Positions 8,444 through 15,948 of a stretch of DNA of 64,000 nt are shown one piece after another; position 1 is the first letter of the stretch; the number at the start of each line of letters is the position of its first letter. Source of the stretch: Asticcacaulis taihuensis (lineage in GTDB: Bacteria; Pseudomonadota; Alphaproteobacteria; Caulobacterales; Caulobacteraceae); the NCBI RefSeq assembly GCF_900100255.1, contig NZ_FMTS01000001.1:496001-560000 (forward strand), written 5' to 3'. The notes below the pieces were generated by a model. That model did not search any database, was not told where the DNA came from, and saw only the letters and a program-made list of their open reading frames with translations. The position numbers and the translations under genes were made by a program.

Positions 8444-9966
8444 CACTCGAACTTTCCGTGCAAATACCACTTCAGGCCGCCCGTATCCGCATGCTGGCCA
8501 TCGCCCGTCCGGAAGGCCCAAAAGCGTTCGCCGCCATCCACTTCCAGGATGAAGTAGTCGCGCACCTTTCCTTTTTCCCGATCGGCGATCCACCACTCGC
8601 CATGCACCCGCTCCGGCCCGTCCGCACAGGCTACGGCGTAACGCTGCCCACGCCAAGTAAAGGCTTTCGGCGGGTGGTCCGGCATGACCGCTAAGGCCAT
8701 GATCTCTTCAGGCTTGCGGTACAGGCGCTGTGGCCGGCGATAGATCGCGTTACGTTCGGACCCAACCTCTTCCGATGTCGGGGAGACGCGGCGGACGGCG
8801 CGTTCGGGAATATCCGTGGCGACGGATATGGCGCGATACAGGCAGTCGCTGCCGTGGCGATTGGCCAGGACGTCCCACAGGTCTTCGACATCCGGACGTG
8901 CCGGCGTCTCAAACGACGCCAAGGTTTGTTTCATCACCAGCGGTTCGGTGAAGGCGGCAGTCATGACCATTTTCTCCACGCCCCACCCCGGATCGACGGT
9001 TTCGATCTTGTCGACCAGCAGCTTGGCCAGACGCCGGGCATCGCGAACCGGCTTGGCCGTGCTCACGAAAATCGTCTCAATCCGGTTATCGGTGCGGGTG
9101 AAGTGCAGGTCGAGCCGGCGGCTGCCGAGACCGGCCTCCTCCAGCCGCAGGCACATCCGGTCAGTCAGGCGCCGGGTGTATTTCTCAATGGTCTCCGGCG
9201 CGCCGATCGGTTCGGCGAAAATGCGCTCGATGCGGATGAGTTCCGGCGCTTCGACCGGTTCGATGGGTTCATTCAACCGCCCGAACGCCTGATCGATGCG
9301 GCGGAAGAGCTTGGGCCCAAAGGTCTTGGTGAGCAGCGGACGCGGTTTGCCAGCAAGTTCACCGATCGTGTCCAGGCCCAACAGCCGCAGGTCCGGCAGC
9401 ATGTCGGGCGGCAGGCGCAAGGCTTCGACCGGCAAGCGCCGTAGCGCGTCACCGGTTTTGTCACGCTCAACGATCTGCATCGGCTGCCGGCCAAAGCGTG
9501 CCAGTGCGTGGGCGGCGCCCCAGGTATCGGCCAGCGCTGCGACACAAGAGATGTTGAAGTCAGCCAGCCGCCGGCGGGCGTCCTCGATCAGGCCCGCCTC
9601 TCCCCCAAAGAGATGGGCGGCGCCCTGAATATCGAGGACCAGCCCGTCGGGCGGATCGGCGGCGACGAGCGGTGAGTAGTGCCTTAGGCCCCACACCGCC
9701 AGCTTTTCCAGGGCGTCAGCGTCGGCGGTCCTATCGCCATCGAGAATGACGAGGTCCGTAAACAGGGCTTCAGCCTTCGCTACAGGCATGCCGATATAGA
9801 CGCCCATCTGCCTGGCGAGATCGTCAGCGCCGGAGACGACGCGGCGGCGACCGTCGGATCCTTTCAGGACAAGCGGCACCTCACGAGACGGCGCGGATGA
9901 ACCCATCGCCCGCCTCAGTCGATCCGTCGGCCAATTGGGAAGGAATAGAGATAAGACCCTGGCCAT
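8443..9966 (-). CDS. imuB: ImuB, Y-family polymerase-like mutasome hub
   Basis: A 507-residue protein starting MARVLSLFLPNWPTDRLRR, the usual ImuB N-terminus. It has the Y-family palm and finger layout but lacks the catalytic acidic residues. In known systems it is a non-catalytic adaptor linking ImuA, DnaE2 and the beta clamp. A helix-hairpin-helix-like region occurs near residues 195-215 (LGLDTIGELAGKPRPLL). I did not find a clear clamp-binding motif. The start overlaps the end of imuA by 86 bases and the stop overlaps the dnaE2 start, so all three are probably co-translated. Confidence 0.96.
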   Translation of the reverse strand: MARVLSLFLPNWPTDRLRRAMGSSAPSREVPLVLKGSDGRRRVVSGADDLARQMGVYIGMPVAKAEALFTDLVILDGDRTADADALEKLAVWGLRHYSPLVAADPPDGLVLDIQGAAHLFGGEAGLIEDARRRLADFNISCVAALADTWGAAHALARFGRQPMQIVERDKTGDALRRLPVEALRLPPDMLPDLRLLGLDTIGELAGKPRPLLTKTFGPKLFRRIDQAFGRLNEPIEPVEAPELIRIERIFAEPIGAPETIEKYTRRLTDRMCLRLEEAGLGSRRLDLHFTRTDNRIETIFVSTAKPVRDARRLAKLLVDKIETVDPGWGVEKMVMTAAFTEPLVMKQTLASFETPARPDVEDLWDVLANRHGSDCLYRAISVATDIPERAVRRVSPTSEEVGSERNAIYRRPQRLYRKPEEIMALAVMPDHPPKAFTWRGQRYAVACADGPERVHGEWWIADREKGKVRDYFILEVDGGERFWAFRTGDGQHADTGGLKWYLHGKFE

Positions 9967-10639
9967 TACACGCCTCTACTTCAAAGTCTGCCGGTCGCCC
10001 GCTTCGTGCGTGCATCAATTCGAGCTGCCATTTGGCCCGTCCCACCCCTCGGACGGGCAAAGGCTCGGAGTTCAGTTCCGTTACCCTCCAGCGCGTAAAG
10101 GCCGAGGTCTGGTTGCCGAAATCGCGGGCGTCGACGTTGCGCCGCCACCGCCGCAGTGCGATCGCCATCGTGCTGGTCTTTTCAGCCGCAAACTGGAGCC
10201 GTTGGGAGTCCACGGGTTTCAGGCTGGATAGTTCCGCCACCACCGCCGTCGGACCGCCATGAGACAACGCCTCCAGAAAGCTATCGAGCAGTTCCGATTC
10301 GTCAGCGACGCGGCAAAAAACAACCTGGTTTTCGCGGAGGCCTGATCGCGCCAATGCCGGTTCAAACAGATCCGGCTGGATATGGCACCACAGGACCTTG
10401 CCGCCGGTCCGCGCCGCGATGCCGGCCGCGAAAGCAGCGGGAGCCGTACAGTCTATTGCGCCATTGGCGCCACCGGCGATTTCATGGAGAGCGCCCATGG
10501 CGAGCCCTCCCCCTGGTAGCTTTTCATCGATTGTGGGGACATGGAATGGAAGGACCGTTCGGAGGCGGGCGTGTATCCGTTCGATACTGGCAATCTGGGT
10601 GCGGAGACTGTCCAAGTTGGCCCTACTGGCGGATGACAT
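9881..10639 (-). CDS. imuA: ImuA, RecA-like mutasome component
   Basis: A 252-residue protein with a RecA/SulA-like core. Residues 42-60 (GGGLAMGALHEIAGG and following) occupy the place of a degenerate Walker A, followed by RecA-type strands. The start MSSASRANLDS is preceded by AAAGGA nine bases upstream; an in-frame ATG 28 codons earlier would place the start inside the LexA-controlled promoter and is rejected. It is the first gene of the imuA-imuB-dnaE2 operon. The upstream promoter carries a perfect GTTC-N7-GTTC LexA site, so induction by DNA damage is strongly supported. Confidence 0.95.
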   Translation of the reverse strand: MSSASRANLDSLRTQIASIERIHARLRTVLPFHVPTIDEKLPGGGLAMGALHEIAGGANGAIDCTAPAAFAAGIAARTGGKVLWCHIQPDLFEPALARSGLRENQVVFCRVADESELLDSFLEALSHGGPTAVVAELSSLKPVDSQRLQFAAEKTSTMAIALRRWRRNVDARDFGNQTSAFTRWRVTELNSEPLPVRGVGRAKWQLELMHARSGRPADFEVEACNGQGLISIPSQLADGSTEAGDGFIRAVS

Positions 10640-10688
10640 GACATTCCGTGTCCTTTCTGAACTAAAAATGGAGTGCTTGAGAAAATAT

Positions 10689-10723
10689 GTTCCCTTTTTG
10701 TTCTTTCGTGAAAGGAGAGTCAA
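10689..10723 (-). promoter_or_regulatory. LexA-controlled promoter of imuA
   Basis: On the minus strand this reads TTGACTC (10717-10723), 13 bases, then GAAC-N7-GAAC (10689-10703). The direct repeat GTTC-N7-GTTC is the established alphaproteobacterial LexA box. It lies about 50 bases upstream of the imuA ATG and overlaps the expected -10 region. The same layout occurs at two other promoters in this window (32003-32037 and 35078-35112). Confidence 0.9.
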
Positions 10724-10932
10724 TACGGGGAGTCACACTTGTTAGGCTTGGGTCGGATCTTTACGCAATTTCCCACCTGGATTCCATATAACTGCCAGAC
10801 ACTTAAGTGGCACACCTTATCGTTCACTTTTTTTGCCCCCCCTTTTCAAACTGGAGCTTCCTGTGCAGCTCTAACAATGCGACAATACAGCTTCCGTGCG
10901 TCCCGAAAGTAGCCAGATATCTTTGAGGGCCA

Positions 10933-12456
10933 ATGCGCGTCCCCATCGTCTTCATGTTTAACAGCTTTGCTTCTGGCGTCCCCGACTGGTACGGCGGGCA
11001 TTTCGACGCTGCTTTTCTTCAGGCCCTTTCATCTGTGGATCCCGTAGGTGAAAGCCACACTGCCGTCTACCGTGGTGACGCTCTGGTGAGCGACTTGGCT
11101 ACAAAGGTGACAGCAGTCCACGAAGTTCGTGGGGGTTACAGTTACACCCAATCTAGCGATCCGGACCTTTTGCGCACGATAGTTTGGGATTTTGCTGACG
11201 CTTTGGCTTGCCAAGCACACTCGGTCGATCAGGAAGACTTTCCAATCATTTTTGGCATGGGCGGGGCGCATTGCATCTTTCTACCGACATTTACACGAGA
11301 TTTTGCTGTTGCGATGGACAAGATACTCCGCGCCACCGCCGGGTACCTAGGGTATGTTGAGATCGATTTAGCCAACCCCTTGCAGCGAAAGCTTTACGTC
11401 GACTTCCTCATCAAAGATGCCGCAATCGTCGGTGGCCAAGTTATTACGGAACTAAGTTCAGAGGGAGAGGACGTGATCTTCTTTTCCCAGGCGACCGCAT
11501 TCAAGCCTAACGGGTCTCGCGTCGTACCATATGGGGATCTGCGCAACTTTCAACCGGCGTTGAAAATTCCAACCGAGCTATCTGCCCGTGGCAAACTGAC
11601 ACTTGATCGGTATGAAGGCAAAAAAACATTCAGTTTGCAGGAAAAAGTTCTGGCAGCACTAGCACGGTCGCAGCAATATTCGTCGACGAAGTCTTCGTTC
11701 TCGATTGGTCTCACTCCAGGCGCCGAAATTCCGCTTGAAGCCATCCTACCTGAAAACAAATTCAAAAAGTACTTGTTAGACAGCGAGAGCGACGACGGCG
11801 CATCTAAAGCAAAATTTTTCCGTGAACAGTTGGATATTGGCCCAAACGATTGGCGATATTTGGCCGCACAATTCCATGACGGTTTGCTCAAATCTGACCT
11901 TGTCCAGGTACACGTCAAGAAATGGGAAACAGGCTCTGGTGTCAAGTTTAATGCCACTATGCCGATTGTCGGACGGAATGGGAAAACCGTTTACGTGGAG
12001 ACAAACTGGATTATGAAGCCGGGCAATTTGCCCAGTTTCTCTACAGCATTTCCTGGCAAACGGCCGGACGCTCCTGTGCTTGGAACACCGCCGCCAGTGC
12101 TACCTGCCGAAGTTGTCGGCGACGCTAGGTGGGAAGGGATATTTGCGCTGGCTAGTGAGGCTGGTTGCATGGCCGCGACCTCCGCAGTGCCCACGCCGAT
12201 GGCTATTCGCGGATTTGGCATTGAAATGGAGGGCATGTGCGGTCATGCCGCGGTTAGAGTGTTTGATACGAAGGGCGGATTTGGTAAATGGGCTATGGAT
12301 ACTGGGCACGCCAGCCGCCACTACAAATCGGGTGCCCGTATAAGCGCTCGCGTTTCTAGCCAGTCCGTTGATCGAGCGATTGCCTACGCGACCGCCTTCG
12401 CGACTGTGCTATCGCATAACGGGATCGGTTGCGTTGTGGAAACCCGGTTGACGTGA
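10933..12456 (+). CDS. DUF6883-containing protein of unknown function
   Basis: A 507-residue cytoplasmic protein with no signal peptide or membrane segment. Residues about 270-375 match the DUF6883 pattern as I know it: a KFKKYLLDS-like start, KAKFF near 292-296, NDWRYLAAQF near 305-314 and a V-x-V/E-T-x-W-I end (about 353-360). The first 260 residues contain a strand and glycine region (VDQEDFPIIFGMGGAHCIF) with no match I recall, and the last 110 residues are also unknown. DUF6883 is often the C-terminal domain of small proteins or toxin-immunity cassettes; here it is central in a large protein. No partner gene is adjacent. A GAGG sits nine bases before the ATG. Confidence 0.65.
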   Translation: MRVPIVFMFNSFASGVPDWYGGHFDAAFLQALSSVDPVGESHTAVYRGDALVSDLATKVTAVHEVRGGYSYTQSSDPDLLRTIVWDFADALACQAHSVDQEDFPIIFGMGGAHCIFLPTFTRDFAVAMDKILRATAGYLGYVEIDLANPLQRKLYVDFLIKDAAIVGGQVITELSSEGEDVIFFSQATAFKPNGSRVVPYGDLRNFQPALKIPTELSARGKLTLDRYEGKKTFSLQEKVLAALARSQQYSSTKSSFSIGLTPGAEIPLEAILPENKFKKYLLDSESDDGASKAKFFREQLDIGPNDWRYLAAQFHDGLLKSDLVQVHVKKWETGSGVKFNATMPIVGRNGKTVYVETNWIMKPGNLPSFSTAFPGKRPDAPVLGTPPPVLPAEVVGDARWEGIFALASEAGCMAATSAVPTPMAIRGFGIEMEGMCGHAAVRVFDTKGGFGKWAMDTGHASRHYKSGARISARVSSQSVDRAIAYATAFATVLSHNGIGCVVETRLT

Positions 12457-12577
12457 TCGGCAAATATCATTCGCAACTTCAGCGACTTGCGTGTCGGAAA
12501 GTAATTATAGCAGGCCGTCACATTCTCGCGCGCATGCGTCATTAACGATTTAAAGTCAAGCATAAATGTGAAAAAGC

Positions 12578-12606
12578 TTGACATTTTGTTAAAAAAGTGT
12601 TAATGT
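12578..12606 (+). promoter_or_regulatory. Predicted promoter with overlapping CtrA-type site
   Basis: TTGACA at 12578-12583 is followed after 16 bases by TTAATG at 12600-12605, a good -35/-10 pair. A full TTAA-N7-TTAA (12589-12603), the consensus for the Caulobacterales cell-cycle regulator CtrA, overlaps the spacer and -10. It would drive the membrane protein gene at 12742 with a leader of about 130 bases. Binding is inferred from sequence only. Confidence 0.55.
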
Positions 12607-12741
12607 GGGAGGTGGTTGTAATTCCGCGACCACATATACCGCCGGGTCACGAAGTATTCTAAACGCCTGATATTTCTAAAAATTTCAACGTTCTAAATTC
12701 AATCCAACCGACGGCCTTACTCATATTTTTGAAAGGTCAAA

Positions 12742-13497
12742 ATGACAAAAAACACCTACTCCTCACTTCTTCAAACCGCGTTTATGGAAACCCTTCCAGA
12801 AGCGCGCCTGCACTCGCTGTTGGCAATGCTGTGGGCATTGCTTGTACCGGCTATTGGCGGGGCCCTGACATGGTATTTGACAGGTAGTATCTCTTATACT
12901 GCTGTAACCGCTATTGTCGCAGTTCCGGTCATCTTCATCGCCGTTTTCCTTTGGAAGGCCATGATTGCGGTTCCGCATCGGACGATTACCGAGCAAGGCC
13001 AACAGATTAAGGCTTTGCTAGCGATCAAGGCTACCGAACCCCTTGCCGAACATGACATTCGTCTGTTTCGTCGCTTCAACAAAGTTTTCGGTGCGGCTGA
13101 AACACAGTTCCTGCGTGCTCATAACTTTTATATTCCGCTCCAGACATCGCATCTCGATCCGATCAATGACTTCGTAGCGGGATGGGATGGACCGACTTTT
13201 GAGTTCAGAGACCCTGTGCTCGATGCCAAGCTGGCGGCGTGCAAGGACGCCGCCCTGCATTTTTACGGAGAGACGGCACGTATGTTTACTTCCGCGAACC
13301 CCCATTTCCTGACAGTCCGCACGGACCTGGATCGCGGGGAAGAGTTGACTGAGCAGACACAAGCACATGTCCAACGCCTCACTACACGCGCGACCGAATT
13401 GCTTTTTGCTGCCGATGCCGTCACGAAAGAAGCTATCGCGCGCGGCCTCAGCCCCTTGCCCGCGGTACGCAGCCGGAGTCGCGCCACCACCGCATAA
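12742..13497 (+). CDS. Hypothetical inner-membrane protein with a cytoplasmic domain
   Basis: A 251-residue protein of unknown family. Two hydrophobic segments (about residues 26-47 and 51-72) form a membrane hairpin and are followed by a soluble domain rich in helices (about 90-240), ending in an arginine-rich tail (RSRSRATT). GAAAGGTC precedes the ATG. An upstream promoter with a CtrA-type site suggests cell-cycle control, and a strong terminator follows, so it is probably monocistronic. No enzymatic motif is visible. Confidence 0.6.
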   Translation: MTKNTYSSLLQTAFMETLPEARLHSLLAMLWALLVPAIGGALTWYLTGSISYTAVTAIVAVPVIFIAVFLWKAMIAVPHRTITEQGQQIKALLAIKATEPLAEHDIRLFRRFNKVFGAAETQFLRAHNFYIPLQTSHLDPINDFVAGWDGPTFEFRDPVLDAKLAACKDAALHFYGETARMFTSANPHFLTVRTDLDRGEELTEQTQAHVQRLTTRATELLFAADAVTKEAIARGLSPLPAVRSRSRATTA

Positions 13498-13526
13498 CCG
13501 CGTCCTATAGTATCCGACTAGGTCTT

Positions 13527-13557
13527 AAAGGGGGGGCTAATTGCCTCCCTTTTTTTT
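13527..13557 (+). terminator. Rho-independent terminator
   Basis: AAAGGGGGGGC, a short TAATT loop and GCCTCCC followed by eight T residues. It lies 30 bases after the membrane protein stop at 13497. Confidence 0.85.
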
Positions 13558-13606
13558 CCGCGCGCAGTAAACTCCTGAGCCGAGGATCCACGCCTTTACG
13601 CATTCC

Positions 13607-13624
13607 TTGTGCAGCTGCGAACAA
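13607..13624 (+). promoter_or_regulatory. Imperfect palindrome upstream of the phasin gene
   Basis: TTGTGCAGCTGCGAACAA is an imperfect palindrome centred on GCAGCTGC, about 90 bases before the phasin ATG. Phasin genes are commonly repressed by PhaR, which binds TGC/GCA-rich palindromes, so an operator role is plausible but not shown. A related sequence (TGTGCAGCTCTAACAATGC) occurs at 10862-10880 in front of the DUF6883 gene. Confidence 0.35.
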
Positions 13625-13713
13625 TGCCTGCCACGCCATTATTGCACAGAATGCTAGAACCAACTTCGCCATTGGCCTGTTGTGTCACGCAGGCGTTTTA
13701 CCAGGAGATACCC

Positions 13714-14172
13714 ATGTCCGATACCGCTCCCCATTTCATCGACAGCACCAAGACCGACGCGCAAGCCACGCTTGAACAGGCCACCGATTTCGCCAAGCAA
13801 GGTGCGGAAACGATCGAGACGACCGCAAATGACTTTTCAAACCGCGCGTCTGATGCCCTGCAATCGGGCACGGCCGCCGCAAGCGATACGGGCAAGCGCG
13901 CCCTGTCCTCACTGGTCGATATCAACAAGACCATTACCGATGCCTATAGCCAATCCGTGTCGGAAATGAATGCCCTGGCCCAACAAGCGTTCCAGGTTCG
14001 CACCGCCAAGGACCTGATCGCCTTTCAAAGCGATGTGCTGACGCAGTTCCAGCGCAACCTGGCCGCCGCCGCAACCCTCTATTCGACGATCTGGCAAACC
14101 GCGACCCAATCGGTCACGGCCGCAACGGATCGCGTCCAAGAGACCACGGATAACCTGCGTCAAGCCGCTTAG
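13714..14172 (+). CDS. Phasin family protein
   Basis: A 152-residue, alanine- and threonine-rich, fully helical protein. The C-terminal half carries the phasin_2 pattern (FQVRTAKDLIAFQSDVLTQF near residues 90-110), with amphipathic helices that coat polyhydroxyalkanoate granules. The N-terminal half is a low-complexity helical repeat. The ATG at 13714 follows AGGAG by six bases; a 35-codon upstream extension has no ribosome site and is rejected. No PHA synthase gene is in the window. Confidence 0.85.
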   Translation: MSDTAPHFIDSTKTDAQATLEQATDFAKQGAETIETTANDFSNRASDALQSGTAAASDTGKRALSSLVDINKTITDAYSQSVSEMNALAQQAFQVRTAKDLIAFQSDVLTQFQRNLAAAATLYSTIWQTATQSVTAATDRVQETTDNLRQAA

Positions 14173-14216
14173 GCCTGCCACGCCGTGAAGGCCATCACCG
14201 CCAAGTCTCTAAATGC

Positions 14217-14245
14217 AAAAGGGCCGCCCGATGGGCGGCCCTTCC
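14217..14245 (-). terminator. Rho-independent terminator of a very small gene
   Basis: A perfect nine-base stem (GGGCCGCCC/GGGCGGCCC) with a three-base loop. On the minus strand the stem is followed by TTTTGCATTT, while on the plus strand the T-tract is broken. It therefore best serves the small minus-strand gene at 14272-14346 and may also stop phasin transcription. Confidence 0.8.
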
Positions 14246-14271
14246 ATTGTCTAGCAATGCACGCGGACAGC

Positions 14272-14346
14272 TTAAAAGCGCTGGCCCCCTGCGATGAAGG
14301 CCGTGCTCATATAGCTTGCCGCTTGCGGCATTTGACAATGAGACAT
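14272..14346 (-). CDS. Very small protein (24 residues) with its own promoter and terminator
   Basis: The reading frame encodes a 24-residue peptide starting MSHCQMPQAASYMS and ending with AGGQRF. It is preceded by an exceptionally strong ribosome site (AAAGGAGGTGG, six bases from the ATG). Upstream is a good promoter and downstream a perfect hairpin with a T-tract, so it has every part of a transcription unit. The peptide has no membrane segment or known family. It is shorter than normal gene-calling limits. It may be a regulatory peptide, or the translated part of a small RNA. Confidence 0.6.
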   Translation of the reverse strand: MSHCQMPQAASYMSTAFIAGGQRF

Positions 14347-14382
14347 TGGACCACCTCCTTTCGCTTGTTGAACGTTAACACG

Positions 14383-14410
14383 AATATAAGCGCAAAACAG
14401 GTGACTTCAA
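14383..14410 (-). promoter_or_regulatory. Predicted promoter of the very small gene
   Basis: On the minus strand TTGAAG (14405-14410) and TATATT (14383-14388) are separated by 16 bases, a good match to a housekeeping promoter. It lies about 40 bases upstream of the ATG at 14346. Confidence 0.55.
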
Positions 14411-14463
14411 GAATATCCCGATTTATGAATCGGCCGCCAAGACGGCGGGTTGGAGCTTTACCT

Positions 14464-14901
14464 ATGACAGTCAAACGCATGGACAATGTTGGTATCGTCG
14501 TTGAGAATCTCGATGCAGCGATCGATTTCTTTCGCGAGCTCGGCCTGGAATTCGAGGGGCGGGCCACGATTGAAGGCGAATGGGCCGGGCGCGTCACGGG
14601 GCTGGGTGACCAGCATGTGGAGATTGCCATGATGCGCACGCCCGATGGCCACAGCCGGATCGAGCTCTCCCGCTTTCTCAGGCCGCAGACCATCGCGGAT
14701 CACCGCAAAGCGCCCGTCAACGCCCTGGGTTACCTGCGTGTGATGTTTGCGGTCGACGACATCGATGAAACGCTCAAAAGACTGCAAAATCGTGGTGCTG
14801 AACTGACAGGCGAAGTCGTCGACTACCAAGGCGTCTATCGCCTTTGTTATATTCGCGGGCCGGAAGGCATTCTTGTTGGTTTGGCTCAGGAATTGGGCTG
14901 A
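14464..14901 (+). CDS. VOC (glyoxalase/bleomycin-resistance) family protein
   Basis: A 145-residue protein with two beta-alpha-beta-beta-beta units typical of the vicinal oxygen chelate fold: MDNVGIVVENLDAAIDFF at residues 6-23 and GYLRVMFAVDDIDETLKRL near 86-104. Putative metal ligands include H/E positions such as the glutamate of VEIAMM (about residue 56). The substrate cannot be told. The ATG at 14464 is chosen because the first VOC strand begins six residues later; upstream codons overlap the small minus-strand gene. Confidence 0.85.
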   Translation: MTVKRMDNVGIVVENLDAAIDFFRELGLEFEGRATIEGEWAGRVTGLGDQHVEIAMMRTPDGHSRIELSRFLRPQTIADHRKAPVNALGYLRVMFAVDDIDETLKRLQNRGAELTGEVVDYQGVYRLCYIRGPEGILVGLAQELG

Positions 14902-14921
14902 CGGTTGGGTCAGGTCGGCAG

Positions 14922-15407
14922 TTATCGGCCCTGCGCCACTGCGCTCCGATCGGTTGCCAATGCCACAAGTTCATTTTGCGACACAAACCCGTCCGCATTC
15001 GCGTCGGCTGTGTCGAACACCGTCTGCATCACGGCCAGCATTTCCGGCAGGCTGATCGATCCATCGCCATCCATATCCATCACCTCGAATCGCGATGCGA
15101 CAAGCGCAGCCGTCTGATCCGCTGAATTGGACACTTTGAGAGCGGCGACATCAGTCATGGTCGCGTGCACCATTTCGGCCGAGCTGATCAACTGGCTCTG
15201 GTCCGTATCAATCGAATAGAACATGCTCAGGGCGGCCCCTGCGCTTTCCTTCAGGCTGATGCGGCCATCGTGATCGCGATCCTGCAACTGGATGGTCTGC
15301 CGGGCGATCGCGCGTGCGGCCTGATCTGCGTCCGCGGTGCCTTTTGCGGCGACGGGGGAGGCCAGAAGCACCAAAGCGCCAAACGAAAAAACAAAAAGGG
15401 ACTTCAC
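14922..15407 (-). CDS. Secreted EF-hand calcium-binding protein
   Basis: A 161-residue protein with an N-terminal signal peptide (VKSLFVFSFGALVLLASPVAA). EF-hand loops are visible at DRDHDGRISLKE, DTDQSQLISSAE, DMDGDGSISLPE and DANADGFVSQNE, so four loops of which the second is the weakest. It likely acts in the periplasm. The start is a GTG at 15407, preceded by GGAGGTGG; a 27-codon upstream extension lacks a ribosome site and would bury the signal peptide. Confidence 0.88.
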   Translation of the reverse strand: MKSLFVFSFGALVLLASPVAAKGTADADQAARAIARQTIQLQDRDHDGRISLKESAGAALSMFYSIDTDQSQLISSAEMVHATMTDVAALKVSNSADQTAALVASRFEVMDMDGDGSISLPEMLAVMQTVFDTADANADGFVSQNELVALATDRSAVAQGR

Positions 15408-15592
15408 GGCCACCTCCACGCAATACTGAGGCCTTGTGCATAGCGCGTCAGAGATCAACGATCGATGCGTCGCGGGGGCGTGATTCATCAGGTGGCGTAA
15501 GTTTATGGAACGTATGATTTCCTGATGTCTGCGTCTTCAAAACTCAGATGTCACTCGCAGACACAGACTGCCGGCTTAACGGAGCTTCAGCC

Positions 15593-15904
15593 ATGATCGA
15601 TCTTGACGTAGATGCCGGCGCCAACGCCATCGTCCAGCTATTAGAGCATTACAAGACAGGTCAGCTGGAGCGCGGCGTGGCCGCGCAGCAGTTAATGACC
15701 TTCCTGGGCGAAGCGGCCCAAGGGATGGACCTGACCGCAGACGAAGACAAACGCATCGAAGTCTATGTCATGACCCTCCTGCGCTGGATCGAGACCGACG
15801 ACCTTAATCCCGATGAAGCGGCCTCGGATCTTTGCGACATGCGCGAACTGGCCGAAGCCAATGATCCGGAATTCCTGGACCTGCTGGACACAGACGCCGA
15901 ATAA
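15593..15904 (+). CDS. Small acidic hypothetical protein, paralogue of the protein at 35568
   Basis: A 103-residue acidic protein of unknown family. Its C-terminal part (LNPDEAASDLCDM near residues 74-86) closely resembles LDPDDAASDIRQM in the protein at 35568-35876, and both have a helical N-terminal half with an early short repeat module of similar length. GGAG precedes the ATG by nine bases. The next gene is convergent. No function can be assigned. Confidence 0.6.
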   Translation: MIDLDVDAGANAIVQLLEHYKTGQLERGVAAQQLMTFLGEAAQGMDLTADEDKRIEVYVMTLLRWIETDDLNPDEAASDLCDMRELAEANDPEFLDLLDTDAE

Positions 15905-15948
15905 TATTTTCACGCGACAGAGCGCTGAGATGGGGTGTCGTTTGCCGA

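Noticed and set aside
5400-10640. Long plus-strand frames opposite dnaE2 and imuB (for example 6605-7372 and 7454-8164)
   Set aside because: They are shadows of high-GC genes with no ribosome sites or family features.
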